DNA of 64,000 bases from Ananas comosus. Lineage: Eukaryota; Streptophyta; Magnoliopsida; Poales; Bromeliaceae. Shown in pieces: positions 57,762 through 64,000 of the stretch (position 1 is the stretch's first letter; every line of letters begins with the position of its first letter). The notes under the pieces were generated by a model. It worked only from the letters and a program-made list of their open reading frames with translations, made no database searches and was not told the DNA's origin. The translations under genes were made by a program, and so were the position numbers. The DNA lies in contig NC_033629.1 in the NCBI RefSeq assembly GCF_001540865.1, positions 1,026,913 to 1,090,912 of the forward strand, given 5' to 3'.

Positions 57762-58440
57762 TTCTTTGTATTTTCCTTTTTTTTTTTTTTTTTTTTTTTC
57801 TTTCGAAGAACATGACTAACAGACAATTACTCTAGACAAGGTAGTTGAAAGTGACAAAGACATTAGTTGAAAGGTTGTTGTGTGGACACGCATAGTCCAA
57901 TGGAGCTCCTTAGCTAACACGGGAGAAGCATTTTTCTCAATTTCCTTGTCATTTCAGGTCGGTCAACAAGTTGTCACTGTCCTCATGACCCAAGGGTCAA
58001 GTGAATTTTTTATTAGGGCATAAAATTCAAAGGTAAATGTTGCTTATACACACTCTCAATAAAATGTACATATATTTTACATCCTAGTAATTCAATTGTA
58101 TTTATTGAATGGATAAGATGGATGTAAATATATATTCAAGTTTAGAACTTTAGATATAGCATTGCTTAAATTTTAATAAAATAAAAATTTCACGTTGTAA
58201 AATATGAACCGGTAGAAAATAGCTTATACAAATAACTGCTATACTTAAATATTTTTATTAATTTTTTTTTTAAAGAAGAAACACTAAATTGAAGAGGAAT
58301 CCTAGCTTTTCTTTGTAGCAAAATTTACAAATTTTGTATTTTATCAAATATTTTATGAAAAAAAAAAATATTGTTAAAAATAAATACAGAAGCCACGTGA
58401 TTTGTCAATGTGGCAAAGAGCCATAGATCTATTACTCTGC
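57762..58440. other. Upstream block of lectin kinase 6
   Basis: GACAAGGTAGTTGAAAGTGACAAAG, TCCAATGGAGCTCCTTAG, GTTGTCACTGTCCTCATGACC and AACACTAAATTGAAGAGGAATCC match the upstream DNA of member 1. No gene. Confidence 0.65.
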
Positions 58441-58448
58441 TATAAATA
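58441..58448 (+). promoter_or_regulatory. TATA box of lectin kinase 6
   Basis: TATAAATA lies 94 bp before the ATG at 58535. The spacer is slightly longer than in member 1 because of an insertion near GAACTGCTTCATTC. Confidence 0.65.
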
Positions 58449-58534
58449 CGTTAACTTCGAACTGCTTCATTCTACTCAGACATTGTTTCTCTATAAAGAC
58501 TACCGCGACAGGGTTTTGCATAGCAATTTTATCC

Positions 58535-60798
58535 ATGCTACAAAAGTTTCCATTCTTCCTCTTTATTCTTCTTCTTCTTCATTTCTTTCTCGGTAAGCTT
58601 GTAGTTTCTTCTCCTACCGAAGAAGAATTCACCTTCAATGGATTCTCCGGGGCCAACCTCACCCTCGACGGCTTGGCCACCGTATCCTCCGACGGCCTCT
58701 TAATCCTAACAAACAACACAAGACAACAAAAAGGCCACGCCTTTCACCCTTATCCTCTCCGTTTCCCCCGCAACCCGTCCGACGGTAGCACCCCCTCCTT
58801 CTCCACCACCTTCGCCTTCGCCATCGTATCTGAGTATGCTGACCTCAGTGGCCACGGGATCGCCTTTGTAATCACCCCCTCGACAAACTTCTCCGAAGCC
58901 CTACCGTCCGAGTACTTGGGCTTGTTCAACATGAGCAGCAACAGCAAGGCCACCAACCACATCGTTGCCGTTGAGCTCGACACGATTCTTAACTCCGAGT
59001 TCCATGACATCGACGACAACCACGTCGGGATCGACATCAACGGACTGCGGTCCTACAAGGCCAACACCGCCGGGTACTACACGGACGATACCGGAGAGTT
59101 CAGGAACTTGACCCTCATCAGTGGCAAAGCCATGCAAGTGTGGGTCGACTACGACGGCGTAGATTTGAAGCTGAACGTTACGCTCTCTCCTGTGAATGCA
59201 ATCGGAAGGTCGACGACGAAGCCTACTAAACCGTTGCTATCGTTTCCGGTCAACCTCTCCTCCGTGCTGTTCGACTTGCCTGTGCACGTGGGCTTCTCCT
59301 CGTCGACGGGCTCCGTGCTGACGTCACACTACATCATCGGATGGAGCTTCGCCATGCACGTAGGTCAGGCTCAGGCACCGCCCCTCGACTACTCGAAGCT
59401 GCCAGCGATCCCTGGCACGAATCTCAAACGCCACGGGTCGAGGGCTCTGGGCATGCGGTTAGCTGTAGCTTCTCTATTATTAGTGCTGCTGGTGACTGTT
59501 GCCGCATTCTCGGTCGTAAGGTGGCGGAGAACGTACGCGGAGCTTCACGAGGATTGGGAAGTGGAGTTCAGGCCCCACCGGTTCTCCTACAGAGACCTCT
59601 TCCGAGCCACCAAGGGGTTCGGCGAGAGGGAGCTGCTGGGCGTCGGTGGCTTCGGGAGGGTCTACAGAGGAACGTTGCCGAATTCGGGAGCGGAGGTGGC
59701 GGTGAAGAGGGTCTCCCACGAGTCGTGGCAGGGGATGCGGGAGTTCGTGGCGGAGATTGTCAGCATCGGCCGCCTCCGCCACCGCAACATCGTGCAGCTG
59801 CTCGGCTACTGCCGCCGCAAGGCGGAGCTTCTCCTGGTCTACAACTTTGTCCCCAACGGTAGCCTGGACAAGTATTTGTACGACGGCCGGGCTCATAAGC
59901 CAGCTCTCGGTTGGTCGCAAAGGTTCCAAATTGTGAAGGGGGTTGCTACGGGGCTCCTCTATCTTCACGAAGAGTGGGAGCAAGTCGTTGTGCACCGAGA
60001 CATCAAGGCGAGCAATGTGCTGCTGGACAGCGAGATGAACGCCAAGCTGGGGGATTTTGGTCTCGCTAGGCTGTGCGATCACGGCGCCGATCTGCAGACG
60101 ACCCACGTGGTGGGGACGATGGGTTATCTCGCACCAGAGCTCTCAAGGACGGGGAGGGCAACCACCGCCACCGACGTGTTCGCTTTCGGAGTTTTCCTCT
60201 TAGAGGTCGTGTGAAACAATTTTAGTGAATTACGTACAGTAATGTCCGTATGTATATTCAACACTCATCGCGTCTGAATTCGGGATTATTTTTTTCATAA
60301 AGGAGACTTTGAAGAGGCTTGAACTTTAATCGCATGTCCAACAACCAGTTTCCTCTATTAACCTGATCGAATATAGTGCGTACGTTTTGATAATTTATTT
60401 ACATCCTGCAGGTTGCTTGTGGGCGGAGGCCGGTGGAGCAATGGACCGCGGGCTCGCAAGGGGAGCAATGCCTCTTGGTGGATTGGGTGGTCGAGAACTG
60501 GCGGAAGGGTTCAATTCTCGATACGGTGGATGCCGGATTAGAAGGAGAGTACGCGAGGGAGGAGGCGGAGATGGTGCTGAAGCTGGGGCTGATGTGCTCG
60601 CACCCACACCCTGCGGCGCGGCCGAGCATGTGGCTGGTGGTGCAGTACATGGAGGGTCGTGCACCGCTGCCGGAGCTGTCGCCGGCTCACCTCTCTTGCA
60701 CCAATCTTTCATTACCTCACGACGACTGCTTTGACGATTATGTTATCTCATATCCATCTTCGATGCCAAATACATCTACTCTCTCCGGAGGAAGATGA
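58535..60798 (+). CDS. L-type lectin receptor-like kinase, array member 6
   Basis: Exons 58535-60205 and 60412-60798 give about 685 residues. The signal peptide is MLQKFPFFLFILLLLHFFLGKL. The lectin domain has FTFNGFSGANLTLDG, VAVELDT, DDNHVGIDINGL and SHYIIGWSF. The transmembrane run is [21 protein letters not shown]. Kinase: [54 protein letters not shown]. Changes from the other members are EFRPHRF (Gly to Arg before the kinase), LLLVYNF (Asp to Asn in the hinge region), RLCDHG, and PSMWLVV (Arg to Trp in subdomain XI). All key catalytic residues remain. Intron retention would stop immediately (EVV then TGA). The Mutator-like element separates it from member 5, lying about 1.7 kb upstream of its start. 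Confidence 0.93.
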
Positions 60799-62508
60799 AT
60801 GAATATTAGCCATGTATGTAAGAACAAATAATAATAATAATAATCACAAAAATAATACTAGTAAAGTCAAATTTGCATGCATAAAAAATTATTAGTTTTA
60901 TATTTTTATATAAATAAATTATTTTTGTAGATTTTACATATTATTTCTAAATTTTAATAAATTAATTAAATTATTTCTATTTTATTTTTTTTATTTTTCT
61001 CGTACCTCGTCGTCTTCTTTCTGCTTGCTGTCCCTCCTCATTCGTCGCCACTACATAGACGTCAAGCTTCTAGAAATGTAAAATGGGGCCATCCGGCCTA
61101 GCACGATTACGAGTCGAGCCTAGGTACGACATGGTATTTGTTGAGCCCGTTTTGGGCTCGCCCGGCCTGGCAACATGACTGGTGCTGGGCCAACCCAACG
61201 AGGTCCGTCAACAATTTGTCGCCACCTCCCAAACTGGACCTTACCGGCTCCCTAACTCCCTAGTCCGATTTTTTTTAGAAAAAAAAGAGTTTTCGAAATA
61301 AAGGCTTAGTTTGGTATAAAGGCCGCTTCATAAGGCTTAGTTTGGTATAAAAGCCCATCTAATTGTATTACGATAAAATAGAGTTGGGATAAAGGCATCT
61401 AGGTATCTGCGTGAATATGTGGAACGCAAAGTACGTACGGAAACAAACAAGCTATTTTTCAATCGTAGTTTCTCACCACACGTAATACGATCTCCCCACA
61501 AATTTCGAAATAGAGGATAAGATCCGTGAGAATTATTCAAAATATTTTTTAAAATAAATATTGTGATCAAATTGCTTAATTAAAAATTATTAATATGTAT
61601 ATATCATATTATGTATTAATTATTTTAGTTATTTAATACTAATATTATTGGTTATTTACTTATATATAGAGAGAGAAAGAGAGTTACTTTTTTAAATAAT
61701 GAATGAAGCAAGATCTATTAAACGATTAGCATTGTATAAGAGATAGAATATTCAATTTTAGTGGTTGTGCCATACTTTAGAAACGTCCAATTGAGGTCCT
61801 GCACTCCTGTTGTAATTATGTCGTACACTAACTCTAAATTATGTATCAAATATAAATTTATATTATATAATAAATTATTTAAAAAATTTATATTATATAC
61901 TATTTTACACTTGATTATTAAATATTTTATTAATTATTTAATATACTGTACGATGTATGAAGCATTAATATCAACTAGGTGACGGAAAAGATTTATTTTC
62001 TCTTTTGAAACTATGAGCATATCAAATTAAGCATTCTCTGCACCGTATATATATGTGCACCGGGTGTTTATGTGCACATATATCACATACTTAAAACTCT
62101 TTGATAGAGATTTGAAAATCTAATTTATTTAATAGAATTTAAATTATCAACTTTGAGGTCATATATGTTTAATTAAACTTTGATGTCAAAATATTCATCA
62201 TCTAATATAAGTTATGATGTATAAAATGTTAATATATATAATTTGCATATAACTTTTTAGTTAAAAAAGTTATTTATAAAATAATTTTCAAAACTATTTA
62301 ATTTTATTAATTTTTAAATAAAGTTGTTTGAATAATATAACTATTCAAAAATTAAGAAAATATTAATAAAAGAGTTATTTTTTACAATGTACATATATAG
62401 TACTATTTGATAATATTTTTATTTAGTTATAATTTTAATCTTACAAGTTTAATAATTATATATTTTAATTAATTAAAATATTATCTATCCGCTGCGAAGC
62501 GTGTGCCC
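60799..62508. other. Downstream flank of lectin kinase 6, AT-rich
   Basis: AAT-type run at 60828-60843. The GC-rich repeat at 61080-61260 (GCACGATTACGAGTCG, GCTGGGCCAACCCAACG) is shared with 28640 and 34640. A short direct repeat AAGGCTTAGTTTGGTATAAA occurs twice (about 61303 and 61335). Very AT-rich DNA without genes follows. Confidence 0.6.
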
Positions 62509-62525
62509 TGCACTGGTTTAATATT

Positions 62526-63206
62526 TTTTTTGAGAAAAAGGTAGCACGCTACCCGCTTCATTCATTGGATAGATGAACTAGGCTACAAGAGTGGGGCAAC
62601 CAGGTCCCTAATAAAAATATATAAAAAAAAAAAAGCAAGCAAGTAGATAGGTTAAGTAGAGAGCAGGGAATCCCAATCCTTCACCAGCTGTTTAAGGTTC
62701 GTAACCGCTGTCCCCGGGTTCGGTTGAATACTCTTAAAGATCCAGTCGTTTTTGGTCTTCCAAACGATCCACCAGCAACCTACTAAGTCCGTCAAACTAT
62801 TTCTCTTCCTATACAGGCATTTCCTGGTACTCCACCTATCCCATACTAGGTTCACTTCCTCCCCGAGGTCTTGGGCCTGTACCCCGTCAACGCCTCTGAC
62901 ACAGATAAATTTGCTAATCACACACTGGGTAAATAGGTGGTCGACTGTTTCCTCTTCCACTCTGCACAGTACGCAAGCTGGGTTCTGTTTCCACCCTCTC
63001 TTAAAGAGCCTGTCCGCCGTAGGGGTTCTCTTCTTGAGGACCATCCAGCAGAATACTTTTACCTTTAGAGGGATACTAATTCTCCAAATACTGGCGGCTC
63101 GTGCATCCCTTGTTCCCCCGTCCGTCAACGCCTCGTAGGTCGATTTTACCGAGAAAAGTCCATCCTCACTCTATCGCCATTGTAGTCTCTCTGGTGTGTG
63201 CACGAT
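62526..63206 (-). mobile_element. 5'-truncated LINE fragment with 17-bp target-site duplication
   Basis: Flanked by TGCACTRGTTTAATATT at 62509-62525 and 63207-63223 (one mismatch). On the minus strand it encodes the ORF2 C-terminus at 63128-62652: ISIPLKVKVFCWMVLKKRTPTAD, then an intact zf-RVT core CVLCRVEEETVDHLFTQC and CWWIVWKTKNDWIF. The 3' tail GGTAGCGTGCTACC plus TTTTTCTC and A matches the LINE at 40365-43327. It keeps the zinc-finger core that the larger copy lost. Confidence 0.9.
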
Positions 63207-63223
63207 TGCACTAGTTTAATATT

Positions 63224-64000
63224 ACACCTTATTTTTGTGGGCTTTTGTGGGATCCGGGCTGTGTGGCAGCTTAGATCGCCACTCCTACACGATCTTCTTC
63301 TTCTGAAGAAGAATCGACCTCCACAAATCAAGCCTCTCTGGATGCGTCGTTCTTACTAATTTAACCTTTCAATTCATTCATCATAAAAGGAGACTAAGTC
63401 TCTGCTTAGCCACTACTTACTTACTGTCGCATGACGAAGAATTTTTACAAAAGTTTATTTACTGTAGACTTTTGTGGACGCATATTTTTTTTTCATCTCT
63501 CCAAACAATCAAACTTGTAAGATTTTTAGCATTCAAGGCATGTCACCCTACGACATGTCGTATTTAACTTGAAGAAGTCCGGGATCCAAGACTCTGTATT
63601 TTCTTTTTCTTTTTCTCTCTTTTTTCCTTCAAAGAACATGATTAACAAACAAAATTACTGTAGACAAGGTAGATGAAAGTGACAAAGATATTAGCTAAAG
63701 GTTTGATGCGTGGAGACGCATAGTCCAATGGAGCTCCTTTACAAGCTCCTTTACAAAGACGGCATCCTCGTCATTTCAATTCGGGCAACAAGTTGTTACT
63801 GTCCTCATGACTCAAGGGTCAAATGAATTATTTAGGGCAAAAATTCAACCTGCTAATACTATTATAGTGCGTTGTCGAGTAAGAATATGCTTAATCCTCA
63901 TGTTAGAATTAGAAGGCAGTGAAAATTTACAAATTAGATAGTCAACATATCCACAAATCGCATCGGATTGCTTATTTTGCTAGCCTGCTTGAATCCTTTT
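63224..64000. other. Upstream-type block fused to an EPFL intron relic at the window end
   Basis: 63230-63840 is the lectin kinase upstream block (GGATCCGGGCTGTG, TTTATTTACTGTAGAC, TAGTCCAATGGAGCTCC, TTACTGTCCTCATGACTC). At about 63846 it changes to AACCTGCTAATACTATTATAG and AAGAATATGCTTAATCC, which matches the start of EPFL intron 1 near 14430 and its relic near 25384. The array therefore probably continues beyond the window. Confidence 0.6.

Overview
This is a eukaryotic nuclear window from a flowering plant, most likely a monocot. Exons are GC-rich and intergenic DNA is strongly AT-rich. The gene families are plant-specific: PR-1, EPF-like peptides and L-type lectin receptor kinases. The transposons are plant LINE, SINE, MITE and Mutator types. 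A commelinid such as pineapple would fit, but the species cannot be fixed from sequence alone. Three single N bases (3105, 49377, 57388) mark assembly uncertainty.

Layout. (1) 1-7.6 kb: a tandem segmental duplication with two intact PR-1 (CAP domain) genes at 866-1360 and 5409-5930, plus duplicated downstream non-coding DNA. A MITE, a SINE and a LINE tail entered individual copies. (2) 8.2-11.25 kb: a six-exon RAD6-type ubiquitin-conjugating enzyme gene on the minus strand, with a short telomere-like tract in its leader. (3) 14.2-15.0 kb: a two-exon EPF-like secreted cysteine-rich peptide gene of the EPFL2 type. (4) 17-40 kb and 58.5-60.8 kb: an array of six L-type lectin receptor-like kinase genes, all on the plus strand, each with one short intron in the kinase region. 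Five look intact. The fifth, at 37120-39364, has lost 41 bp across the transmembrane segment and is frameshifted. Relics of the EPFL gene lie between array members (about 25.2, 35.1, 39.8 and 63.85 kb), so the ancestral repeat unit was probably EPFL plus lectin kinase plus upstream block. (5) 40.36-43.33 kb: a 5'-truncated, broken LINE inside one repeat unit. (6) 44.7-56.8 kb: a 12.1 kb Mutator-like element with near-identical outer terminal inverted repeats of about 260 bp and diverged inner arms of about 1.1 kb. It carries a decayed Ulp1 (C48) protease gene with a partial tandem copy. A short AATAGTGCAAC/TTGCACTATT motif is spread through its arms, spacers and introns. No transposase was found. 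(7) 60.8-64 kb: array flank with another LINE fragment and a recombinant junction suggesting that the array continues.

How it fits together. The genes with recognisable roles act at the cell surface or outside the cell (PR-1, EPFL ligand, lectin receptor kinases), with one housekeeping ubiquitin-conjugating enzyme. Repeated unit duplication, unequal exchange and transposon insertion explain most of the intergenic DNA. Because the paralogous units supply empty sites, many transposon boundaries and target-site duplications can be read directly.
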